Source: a virus. From it: DNA of 45,166 nt. This document shows, one piece after another, positions 1 to 7,022 of the stretch (position 1 is its first letter; the number at the start of each line of letters is the position of its first letter). The position numbers and the translations under genes were made by a program. The stretch lies in IMG/VR virus record IMGVR_UViG_3300020281_000040, positions 1-45,166 of that record, one strand, 5' to 3'. The notes beneath the pieces were generated by a model. That model saw only the letters and a program-made list of their open reading frames with translations. It made no database searches and had not been told where the DNA came from.

Positions 1-1040
1 AAGATCGGTATGTCGAACTCGACCGCAAGGCCACGTAATTCTTCAGCAATTGCTTTAATGTAAGAGTATGAATTGATCGCACCGCCCATTCCTTTCATTC
101 TTGAACTTGCACATATATTTAGATAGTCAATAAAGATTAAGTCTGGTTCAAACTGTCTTTTTAATTTGAGTTCGTTAAGTAAAGCTCTAAAATGACCAGC
201 ATGCGCAGAGCCAGTTGGATATTCTTTAATTACAAATTTACCTGTAGTCTTTCTCGCTATCTCGCTAACTTTTGTAGTAAACTGATCTTTACTTATCTTA
301 TCTAATTGATCGATAGGAACGTTAAGTAAGTTAGCATCTATTCTTTCAGCTATTCTTTCTTCAGCCATTTCCATAGTAATATACAGTACGTTGTAACCTT
401 GTACTAGAGCAGAGGAAGCAACATGGCACATAAATAAAGACTTACCGACACCGGTACCAGCGAGAGCAATATTAAGAGTTTTACGTGGGACGCCACCCTT
501 GGTGATCTTGTTAAAGTATTCCAAGTCAAATGGAAGTCTGTCTTCTTCTGTGTGATAAAATTCATATCGATCCTCCGCGTTTTCTATGTAGTCATGACCA
601 ACTTTTAAGTCAAATCCTACGCCAAGTGCATTTGACAATAGATCAGGTAAAGCACCTTTAGTTAATTGTTCGTGTTTTCCATCAATAATTGATATTGATT
701 CCATGATTGCAAGGTAAATCGCACGATCTTGGCACCACTTTTCAGTAGTATCAACCAGCCATTTATCGTCTACCTTGTCACCAGTAAATAACTGTGGTAC
801 TATATCCATGGCCAAATTATATTGTTCATCGCTTAACTTATCACTTTGATCGAGTTCAATCTTAAATGATTCAGCATTTGGTAACTTATTATACTTAGCT
901 ACAAACTTACCAGCCTCTCGAAACAATATTCGATAGATACCTTCAAAATAATCTGGCTTAATAAAAGGCAACACTTTACGCATATATCCTTCATCAGTTA
1001 ACAGATTACGTAATATAGTCTGTTCTAAATTAGTAGGCAT
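1..1040 (-). CDS. gp41: Replicative DNA helicase gp41 (DnaB-like), C-terminal part cut off by window edge
   Basis: This is the T4 gp41-type hexameric 5'-3' helicase that unwinds the replication fork and partners with the primase. The visible N-terminal 346 codons begin at the ATG at 1040 (MPTNLEQTILRNLL) and run off the window at base 1. A DnaB-type N-terminal helical domain comes first. The RecA-like ATPase core follows, with Walker A GTGVGKSL encoded near 438-461 and a Walker B-like LIFIDYLNI encoded near 120-146. The start overlaps the stop of the 60-aa gene by 11 bases, so the genes 98 aa, 60 aa and 41 appear translationally coupled downstream of uvsX. The order uvsX, small genes, 41 matches T4, where gene 40 lies between them. 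The C-terminal end of the protein cannot be assessed. Confidence 0.95.
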   Translation of the reverse strand, partial: MPTNLEQTILRNLLTDEGYMRKVLPFIKPDYFEGIYRILFREAGKFVAKYNKLPNAESFKIELDQSDKLSDEQYNLAMDIVPQLFTGDKVDDKWLVDTTEKWCQDRAIYLAIMESISIIDGKHEQLTKGALPDLLSNALGVGFDLKVGHDYIENAEDRYEFYHTEEDRLPFDLEYFNKITKGGVPRKTLNIALAGTGVGKSLFMCHVASSALVQGYNVLYITMEMAEERIAERIDANLLNVPIDQLDKISKDQFTTKVSEIARKTTGKFVIKEYPTGSAHAGHFRALLNELKLKRQFEPDLIFIDYLNICASSRMKGMGGAINSYSYIKAIAEELRGLAVEFDIPI

Positions 1041-1212
1041 AGGCAGCTTTTCTCAATCCTTCATCTATTTCTTTTTGTACTTCTTCTGCTCTACTTTCTA
1101 AGTAGCTTATTGACGTATGAATATGACCAGTATCTTCTGGTCTTAATTTACCTTTTGCTATTGCAATCTCATCCATGATTAACATTAGTCTTTGTGTAGC
1201 GCTAATTTGCAT
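1030..1212 (-). CDS. Small conserved-position protein between uvsX and 41 (60 aa), function unknown
   Basis: A 60-residue, charged, probably helical protein (starts MQISATQRLMLIMDEIA) with no membrane segment and no motif that I recognise. It overlaps the upstream 98-aa gene by 11 bases and the helicase gene 41 by 11 bases, which supports it being real and co-translated with the replication genes. Its position is that of T4 gene 40, but it is shorter than gp40 and lacks gp40's hydrophobic character, so I do not equate them. A role in replication or recombination is suggested by context only. Confidence 0.7.
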   Translation of the reverse strand: MQISATQRLMLIMDEIAIAKGKLRPEDTGHIHTSISYLESRAEEVQKEIDEGLRKAAYAY

Positions 1213-1498
1213 TTTTAATCTCCCTTGTCATAACTGAACCTTCTTTTATTCCATTAGCCATAATTTTTTCTAACATAGCTCCAGCAAAATCTTGTAAGTC
1301 TACATTTTCTGTAGTCAGTTCAGAGTCTGGAGAATATATTAGATCAAAATTAAACGTCATATTTTTTGGAATCTCGTTGAACTTAATTACACCATACCTT
1401 ATCACAGTCTCTGTAAACGGACCTTTAAGTATTCTTACATTCCAAGCCTGTTCGTCTTCATGAGATGGAATAATTTCATAATCTACTTTTTCTTCCAT
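1202..1498 (-). CDS. Conserved hypothetical protein next to UvsX (98 aa)
   Basis: A 98-residue acidic protein. The N-terminal half is beta-rich (AWNVRILKGPFTETVIRYG) and the C-terminal half helical (DLQDFAGAMLEKIMANGI). Its ATG overlaps the uvsX stop codon (TAATG at 1496-1500), a strong sign of coupled translation. From memory, similar small proteins with an ExAWxVRIxxGxFTETVI stretch sit beside uvsX in marine T4-like phages, but no function is known to me. It may accompany UvsX or gp41; that is inference from position. Confidence 0.75.
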   Translation of the reverse strand: MEEKVDYEIIPSHEDEQAWNVRILKGPFTETVIRYGVIKFNEIPKNMTFNFDLIYSPDSELTTENVDLQDFAGAMLEKIMANGIKEGSVMTREIKNAN

Positions 1499-2544
1499 TA
1501 GTGCTGGTCCATTTTCTCTAAGTTTATAATATTGTTAAGTATTGAATACTTATTAGTAACGTACTGTTTGAAATCAGTTTCTTCTATTATTGGTTTCCAA
1601 AACTTTTCATTCAAGGTATCTTTTTCTCGAACTTTCGGGTCCACCAACTCTCCAGTTGATTTATCAACTCGGCAGTACCAACCAGCGCTGGGCTTACTAA
1701 CATAATTACCAGACAAAGCAACATCAAGCAGGCCAGACCAATGCTCAACGCCACCGTCCCAACTAACAGAAATAGGTATCTTAGACTTTTCTTTAACATA
1801 TCTTGACTTCTCCACGTTAATTACAAAGTGATAGCCTTTAATTTCAGTACCTTGTTTGTCTTGTTGTCTACCTACGATCCAAATATTATCGGCACTGTAG
1901 TAAATACCAGTACCGCCAGAAACTACGTCTTTTGGAAATAAGCCAATCTCTTTGTAAGTATGATTGACTGCAACTAAAGGTATATCTTTCATATTTAAAT
2001 AAGGTGTAGTCATTCTAAATAAACCTTTAAGTGCTTTTGCTCTTGACATATCTGCCACTGACTTTTCGTTAATGGCGTCTTCCAATTCTTTTTTGGATGC
2101 TAGATTACCAACAGAATCTATAACGATTATAACTTTCTCTCCACGATCGATACTTTCTAGCTGACTTATCATATCAAACTTAAGTTCTTCTACGTTTGTG
2201 ATTGGCGTATGTAAAACTCTATTCGTATCGATATCAAAATTTTCAAAATAAGCTTGAGGAGAGCCAAATTCTGAATCGTAAAATAATAACACGGCATCTT
2301 TGTATTTTTTTAAATAAGCACTTGCCATTATTAATGCAAATGAAGTTTTAAAATGTTTAGATGGACCTGCTAGTACAGTAAGCCCTGGTGCTAAACCACC
2401 GTCCATTGAGCCGGACAAAGCTACATTCATCATTGGTACATTAGTCGGTACCATATCTTTTTCATTAAAAAATTTAGAATCTGCAAGTATTGACGTAAAA
2501 TCGCTCTTGCTATTCTTTTTAAGTTTATCCATTATTGATGACAT
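1498..2544 (-). CDS. uvsX: UvsX RecA-like recombinase
   Basis: T4 UvsX-type strand-exchange protein that coats ssDNA and drives recombination-dependent replication. At 348 aa it is a little shorter than T4 UvsX. Walker A is GPSKHFKT at residues 60-67, the characteristic UvsX variant of the RecA P-loop. The Walker B strand KVIIVIDSVGNLA follows, then a RecA-like core with VVSGGTGIYYSADNIW. The start at 2544 has GGAG six bases upstream. An early-type promoter (2568-2596) lies just before it inside the end of the methyltransferase gene. Its partner UvsY is encoded at 30182-30628. The C-terminus (EKMDQH) lacks the clamp-type tail seen on the neighbouring methyltransferase. Confidence 0.95.
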   Translation of the reverse strand: MSSIMDKLKKNSKSDFTSILADSKFFNEKDMVPTNVPMMNVALSGSMDGGLAPGLTVLAGPSKHFKTSFALIMASAYLKKYKDAVLLFYDSEFGSPQAYFENFDIDTNRVLHTPITNVEELKFDMISQLESIDRGEKVIIVIDSVGNLASKKELEDAINEKSVADMSRAKALKGLFRMTTPYLNMKDIPLVAVNHTYKEIGLFPKDVVSGGTGIYYSADNIWIVGRQQDKQGTEIKGYHFVINVEKSRYVKEKSKIPISVSWDGGVEHWSGLLDVALSGNYVSKPSAGWYCRVDKSTGELVDPKVREKDTLNEKFWKPIIEETDFKQYVTNKYSILNNIINLEKMDQH

Positions 2545-2567
2545 TCAATTCTCCTACAAATAATAAT

Positions 2568-2596
2568 ATTATATCATAAATTGATCAAGACGTAAA
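2568..2596 (-). promoter_or_regulatory. Early-type promoter for uvsX
   Basis: On the minus strand, TTTACG (2591-2596), a 17-bp spacer and TATAAT (2568-2573). The predicted mRNA leader is about 17 nt and contains GGAG. The promoter sits within the last codons of the methyltransferase gene, so uvsX can be expressed apart from the modification genes. Confidence 0.7.
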
Positions 2597-3765
2597 GGAT
2601 TATTTTCAACTTTAAGAGTCCTAGTTTTATTGTCTTGCATTACAAAATCAGTTTCTATCATCTGATTATCTAATCTTCCATCGCAAAATCTTAATACGTT
2701 CTCTGCCATGTCTTGTGCAGTTGTAACAGGTACATTTTGACATATGTGATTTGCATTTTTTATACCACCTTGTAACATAAAATCTTCTGGCATTTTCATT
2801 ATAGACAAGCATTCTCGTACAGTTAAAAATCTATCCTCATCTGGATGCGTAAGCATAGTTGGTAAATGACCAACAAAAGCTCCAATATGATCTTTTGGAA
2901 ACTCTATATTTTTTCTCATTATGTTACCACCAGATTCTAGTTTTCTATGTATTCTTTCGCATTTAGCTGCGTCTTTATCAAAACCATTTTTAAACATCCA
3001 CTTGCTAACTTTATCATATTTTGTTTTTGACTCGATGTATGTTAACACGTTAATTGATTTTGTTATTCTCGTATCTTGAAATTCTTTATGCGATATCCCG
3101 CCTTCAAGTTCCTCGAGGACATATCGATAGTACGGGTTTTGACTAGGAACACTAGAATTAGTTAAGACATTCATTCGATCACTAGGATCTCGTTTCACGG
3201 AACGTATCGTATCTTCTATTCTTTCGTATCCTCTTTTTATATATTCAAGTTTAGGTACTTTTTTACCCTTCCAAAAGAAATAAAATGACCTGTCTCTTAC
3301 CTGCCCTAGTCCGTGAAGAATCGACTTTGTTTTATATACTGAGAAAACGTATCCGTTTTCTTCTCCAATTCTTCTAAGATTTTCACGGATCGGCTCTCCA
3401 ACTTTTGAAGCGAATCTTGGTGCGTTTTCGCCCCAGAATACTTTAGGTTTGATAGTGCCAAGGACATAACGCGCTGTGGCAGGCATCCAATCGTTAATAG
3501 CAGCATCAGAGCTAGCTGAAGGATTGAGACTACTGAGGCCAGCACAAGGGCAAACAGTGTTGACAACATCGACACTAGGTAAGTCAGGTACCCTATCGCT
3601 TCCAATGAGATAATAGGGAACTTGTCCTTTATAATATTCCACCAAGTTAAAATCGTTTGCTTTGAAATCTTCATAACTTAAAATATACTCCGGTTTCTTC
3701 TTAAAGACATTTTGCATTGCAATCGTCTCACCACCTATAAGTGGTACTATGCTAGCGTACTTCAT
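2569..3765 (-). CDS. C5-cytosine DNA methyltransferase homologue with clamp-like C-terminal tail
   Basis: A 398-aa member of the DNA (cytosine-5) methyltransferase family. Motif I is a degenerate PLIGGETIAMQ at residues 8-18. Motif IV is CPCAG with catalytic Cys74. Motif VI is ENAPRF (Glu113). Motif VIII is QVRDR (155-159). The C-terminal region has the LTVRE...PEDF and ICQNVPVTTAQDMAENVL segments of motifs IX-X. All catalytic residues appear intact. I start it at the ATG at 3765, which overlaps the epimerase stop codon by one base; a TTG one codon earlier is less likely. The protein ends in RLDQFMI, resembling the C-terminus of gp55 (DLSEFMQ). It could make 5-methylcytosine or, since the phage also encodes a dCMP hydroxymethylase, act on another substrate or with a modified cofactor. 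The family call is firm; the product is open. Confidence 0.85.
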   Translation of the reverse strand: MKYASIVPLIGGETIAMQNVFKKKPEYILSYEDFKANDFNLVEYYKGQVPYYLIGSDRVPDLPSVDVVNTVCPCAGLSSLNPSASSDAAINDWMPATARYVLGTIKPKVFWGENAPRFASKVGEPIRENLRRIGEENGYVFSVYKTKSILHGLGQVRDRSFYFFWKGKKVPKLEYIKRGYERIEDTIRSVKRDPSDRMNVLTNSSVPSQNPYYRYVLEELEGGISHKEFQDTRITKSINVLTYIESKTKYDKVSKWMFKNGFDKDAAKCERIHRKLESGGNIMRKNIEFPKDHIGAFVGHLPTMLTHPDEDRFLTVRECLSIMKMPEDFMLQGGIKNANHICQNVPVTTAQDMAENVLRFCDGRLDNQMIETDFVMQDNKTRTLKVENNPLRLDQFMI

Positions 3766-4514
3766 CAATGTGGCACCGTTCGTCTAATAATATACTCATC
3801 AATTTTAATTGTTGGTTTCCAACCAAGTTGTAGTAAATCAGCGTTATTAGCCGTATTATCTTGTGCCTCACATTCTTCTCCATTAACTAATGGTAGTTCT
3901 TTGCAGCCAGCGATATCAGCTAAAGTATGAACTTGATTGCCTATACCAGTGCCAATATCATATGCAGGTTTTAATGACCTTATATTTTTATTCATAAGTA
4001 AAATTATAGCTTCCACCACGTCATCTACATGTATAAAATCTCTGGTGTGCTTAGTTACATAATCAACTTTATTATTCAGTAATTTAGGAATAAACATATT
4101 TTCTCTAGCACCATCACCGTATACTGTAGTAAATCTTAGTGCAACTTGATGCTCAAATGCAGTTTCTTCGTTTACCTTCTTACTCGTACCGTATGGTGAT
4201 AGCCACCAATTATGTATACAAGAAGAAGACGCGTACATTAATGGTATATTATTATAGTGACAGATCTTTTGTATTCTTGTAGTATTTTCTACATTATTTT
4301 TCCAGTACTTTTCTGGATCTTTTATACTTTGTCTTACGTTTGCATAAGCTGCAAGATGTATGACATAATTACAATCTTTTGGATCAAAGTCTTTTATACA
4401 TTGAGGAGGATCTTGTCTTAAATCCCATTCAATAACTTTATGTCCATCTTTTTCAAGTCTTGTTTTTAAGTGGCTTCCTATAAAACCACGTGAACCTGTT
4501 AACGCTACATTCAT
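3765..4514 (-). CDS. NAD-dependent sugar epimerase/dehydratase (extended SDR)
   Basis: A 249-aa extended short-chain dehydrogenase of the nucleotide-sugar epimerase class. The Rossmann motif GSRGFIGSHL is at residues 7-16, an acidic residue lies at the end of beta-2 (VIEWD), NYVIHLAAYANV follows, and the catalytic YGTSK pair (Tyr and Lys) comes after ASSSC. At 249 aa it is much shorter than GalE (about 340), so the substrate domain is trimmed. Likely substrates are UDP- or GDP-sugars. It overlaps the preceding SGNH gene by 4 bases (ATGA) and the next methyltransferase by 1 base, placing it inside the modification cassette. Making an activated sugar for DNA modification is my inference; a cell-surface sugar role is the alternative. 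Confidence 0.8.
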   Translation of the reverse strand: MNVALTGSRGFIGSHLKTRLEKDGHKVIEWDLRQDPPQCIKDFDPKDCNYVIHLAAYANVRQSIKDPEKYWKNNVENTTRIQKICHYNNIPLMYASSSCIHNWWLSPYGTSKKVNEETAFEHQVALRFTTVYGDGARENMFIPKLLNNKVDYVTKHTRDFIHVDDVVEAIILLMNKNIRSLKPAYDIGTGIGNQVHTLADIAGCKELPLVNGEECEAQDNTANNADLLQLGWKPTIKIDEYIIRRTVPH

Positions 4515-5548
4515 ACGAAAAAATCCTCCAACGTATTTAATTTTTCTTCACCAGTCCAGTGCGGATAGGCAGACCTAGATAGATGTATAGAGTGTGGCAT
4601 TTCCATATTCTTAAAATCAAGTTGACCATCTTTATTTAATAAGTAGTCTACCCATCTAATTATCTTAACTCTTTTTGCCACTTTTTCAAGTTCTTCTCTA
4701 AATACTAACCTACACTTGTTTCTTTGTTCCCAAGTACCCCAAAATGGTTTATTTTTATAGTAACCAGACTTTGGTAATTTTCGAGATTCGTCTTCTATTG
4801 GTAACAACTCGTATATTGAAACATCTTCGATTGGTAATTTTTCAGCGGCTTCGACGTATCTTCTTGCGAGTTGTCTTGTATTTTCTAAATAATCGCCTTC
4901 GATTCTGCAAAGATGATGTCTTACGTCGATATTACCAAAATATATTTCAACTTTATTAAAAGTATTTATGGGAGCAGCATCTTCAATAAACTCTTGGAAA
5001 CCAGTATTTAAAGCGCCATTAAGAGTTTTAAAAGGTACAGAATTAACTACCCAATCTGGTCGATACATGCAAATGGCATGACTGTCACCAATAACTAATT
5101 TATCTGTAATTTTTGGATATTTAATAAATTCAGCTGTATCGTGCATTCTTTTTAAATTATCTAAATCTACGTCATGCCACGCGTTTAATATGGCTCCGCC
5201 AGTCTCTTTGGCTCTATCTAATCTTTCTTTTATCATCTCATGATACGCTGGAAACTCAATACCGACAGAATAAACTTTACCTTTAAACTGCGAGAAGTTA
5301 CGAGTATTTTCTACGTATGGAAATCCTTTGACACCACCAAAAAAATTTAATCCTCCAGTCCAGTCGCTACCGTGGTAGACATACATCTCGTCAAACTCAT
5401 TATGGTCTTCTATCTTACCACCCCAATTGATTTCTATATCAACGCCAGTTTGTTTTAACATATCGGCATATATCACGCCTTGAGCGCCACGATGAGACTG
5501 AGGCCTAGCAGCTATCGGTATAAATGGACAATTCATTATTGCTTTCAT
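4511..5548 (-). CDS. SGNH/GDSL-hydrolase-like protein with clamp-binding-type C-terminus
   Basis: A 345-aa protein that I do not recognise as a named family. It has the landmarks of an SGNH hydrolase-like domain in its second half: GDSHA at 154-158 (candidate nucleophile Ser156), FGNIDVRHHLCR at 204-215 (candidate Asn and His), and MPHSIHLSRSAYPHW near 317-331 with candidate catalytic His residues. The first 150 residues form a separate region rich in aromatic residues and Gly. The last residues are TLEDFFV, matching the C-terminus of this phage's DNA polymerase (ATLEDFFV) over seven positions. The start at 5548 has GGAG 8 nt upstream and overlaps the preceding stop (ATGA). It might transfer or remove an acyl group or other substituent on modified DNA. 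Function is inferred from the fold signature and tail only. Confidence 0.6.
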   Translation of the reverse strand: MKAIMNCPFIPIAARPQSHRGAQGVIYADMLKQTGVDIEINWGGKIEDHNEFDEMYVYHGSDWTGGLNFFGGVKGFPYVENTRNFSQFKGKVYSVGIEFPAYHEMIKERLDRAKETGGAILNAWHDVDLDNLKRMHDTAEFIKYPKITDKLVIGDSHAICMYRPDWVVNSVPFKTLNGALNTGFQEFIEDAAPINTFNKVEIYFGNIDVRHHLCRIEGDYLENTRQLARRYVEAAEKLPIEDVSIYELLPIEDESRKLPKSGYYKNKPFWGTWEQRNKCRLVFREELEKVAKRVKIIRWVDYLLNKDGQLDFKNMEMPHSIHLSRSAYPHWTGEEKLNTLEDFFV

Positions 5549-6615
5549 ACAAAGAACTCCTCTAGTGTATTTTGATCTGTAAGTTCAGTGGCTCTTGATA
5601 CCTTGCGCTTTTCACAAAGTTTTTTATCTTCTCTTATCTGTAAGTATATTCCAAATTGACAAGATAAAACTTCAGTACCATAATACTTTAAACCATCTTG
5701 TTTTTCTCTAAATAACTTAGTACCATCTGGCATGTCTATGTTGTAAGCTTCCGGATGAAACCAGACGTCTTTTGTAAGTCCACATTCTTCTCCATTTTCT
5801 CTTAAGAAGTAAATTGCTTCTGCATATAATTTACGTGGAGCTTCTGGCCACATTCTATTTATCAGATAAACAGCACCCGGCCCAGGAGCACAAAACTTAT
5901 CATCATGATAGTACTTCATTTGTGGCAATACGCTAGTAGAAGCAGCACCGTGAAAACCATAGTACTCACCAATCCCAGGTAATTGTCTGAGTATCGTGTA
6001 AGCTTGTTGCATATTTTGAGCTTCAGATAATTTTTTATAAGTTCCATTATACTTAAATGACGATACCCAGTCCACTACGTCAACCGGATGAAAAGGTCTA
6101 TCTGGATTATTGTATTTTTCACGACAGTAATTTCTTGAAGCAGCTTGAATAGAAGTATGAAGTTCAGTAGTACCCCATATAGGTCTCTTCTTAGTCTTTG
6201 CTATTTCAATATTATGTTTAAGTTCAGCGAGATAAAGTTCGTCATTGTCAGCCAGCTTGTCAAAATCTACGAAACAATCGTTTGGATCAGTGCTGTTGGT
6301 AACTGCCATATGTACTCCACGAGCTCCATAAAAGTGAGATATAATACCATTACCAAGTATATTGAATTTAGACATATCTTGTTGTGCTATGACAGTTCCA
6401 ATATATCTCATTCTATCATCGAGTGTTATAGTTGGATGAAAGTATTCTACGTCTATTCCAAGACCATAGTCTATCTCGCCGTGCCTATTTAAGTTATTAT
6501 ATTCTTCATCTATAAATCCAAGATTTATGCAAGATCTAGTATTAATCTTTTTTAAAAAATGATTAAAATCTAACATTAGATCTTTATCAAAAGACCACCA
6601 GTCATAATTATACAT
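5545..6615 (-). CDS. Alpha-glutamyl/putrescinyl-thymine pyrophosphorylase-like DNA-modifying enzyme with clamp-type tail
   Basis: A 356-aa protein. The region LPGIGEYYGFHGAAS (residues 212-226) followed by FCAPGPGAVYLINRMWP (from about 241) resembles the helix-hairpin-helix glycosylase-like fold of the AGPT pyrophosphorylases. Those enzymes replace the pyrophosphate on an activated 5-hydroxymethyl-pyrimidine in DNA with an amino acid or polyamine. The assignment is by motif recognition and should be checked by profile search. The ATG at 6615 was chosen over one 57 bases upstream because it has AAAGGAG at good spacing and avoids overlap with the HAD gene stop at 6618. The protein ends in TLEEFFV, one conservative change from the DNA polymerase tail. 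Its substrate may be hydroxymethylcytosine rather than hydroxymethyluracil, because the phage's hydroxymethylase is of the gp42 type. Confidence 0.6.
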   Translation of the reverse strand: MYNYDWWSFDKDLMLDFNHFLKKINTRSCINLGFIDEEYNNLNRHGEIDYGLGIDVEYFHPTITLDDRMRYIGTVIAQQDMSKFNILGNGIISHFYGARGVHMAVTNSTDPNDCFVDFDKLADNDELYLAELKHNIEIAKTKKRPIWGTTELHTSIQAASRNYCREKYNNPDRPFHPVDVVDWVSSFKYNGTYKKLSEAQNMQQAYTILRQLPGIGEYYGFHGAASTSVLPQMKYYHDDKFCAPGPGAVYLINRMWPEAPRKLYAEAIYFLRENGEECGLTKDVWFHPEAYNIDMPDGTKLFREKQDGLKYYGTEVLSCQFGIYLQIREDKKLCEKRKVSRATELTDQNTLEEFFV

Positions 6616-6617
6616 GA

Positions 6618-7022
6618 TTACTCCTTTGGAACCAGATGATGATGTATGTGTACGCATTCTATATCTGGACATTCTTTTTTAATTTCTCCAATTTGTATTG
6701 GATCGTCATCAAAGTGTATGTTAATTCTATAGCCAAGCCACTTTAAATGTTGAAACCATTTAGCTTTTGACTGTCCTGATTGTTTTCTATCATTAAAGTC
6801 TTTTGGCTTTGGATTCATAAACAATGGATTATCTATGCCTTTTGCTTTTAGCATTCTTGTGGTTTCTTTTCTAGTATGGATAGATCTTCCAGTCACAATA
6901 ATATCTTTTGGCCCTGGATATATACCGTCATAATCATCTCCCATATATATTACCCCATCAATATCAAATGAATTGATGGGATATTTTGGAGCTGTAAACC
7001 ATGGATCAAAAGGCTTACGCAT
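6618..7022 (-). CDS. Small HAD-superfamily phosphatase
   Basis: A 134-aa HAD-like hydrolase. Motif I DIDGV is near residues 20-24 (nucleophile Asp20, general acid Asp22), the motif II segment VTGRS lies near residue 45, and the motif IV-like FDDDP is near the end. The ATG at 7022 was chosen because GGAGG precedes it by 9 nt; a longer in-frame start at 7139 would overlap the inositol synthase gene by 125 bases and has no merit. It overlaps the INO1 stop by 8 bases. A plausible job is dephosphorylating myo-inositol 3-phosphate from the upstream enzyme, standing in for an inositol monophosphatase, or acting on a nucleotide. Both are inferences from position. Confidence 0.7.
   Translation of the reverse strand: MRKPFDPWFTAPKYPINSFDIDGVIYMGDDYDGIYPGPKDIIVTGRSIHTRKETTRMLKAKGIDNPLFMNPKPKDFNDRKQSGQSKAKWFQHLKWLGYRINIHFDDDPIQIGEIKKECPDIECVHIHHHLVPKE

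Noticed and set aside
1611-1799. A 62-aa very hydrophobic frame inside uvsX
   Set aside because: Off-frame reading of a well-conserved UvsX segment; no SD and no coupling to a neighbour.
3306-3674. A 122-aa hydrophobic frame with apparent membrane segments, same strand, inside the methyltransferase gene
   Set aside because: It is out of frame within a gene with intact catalytic motifs, has no ribosome-binding site, and its hydrophobicity is what T-rich codon-shifted sequence gives.
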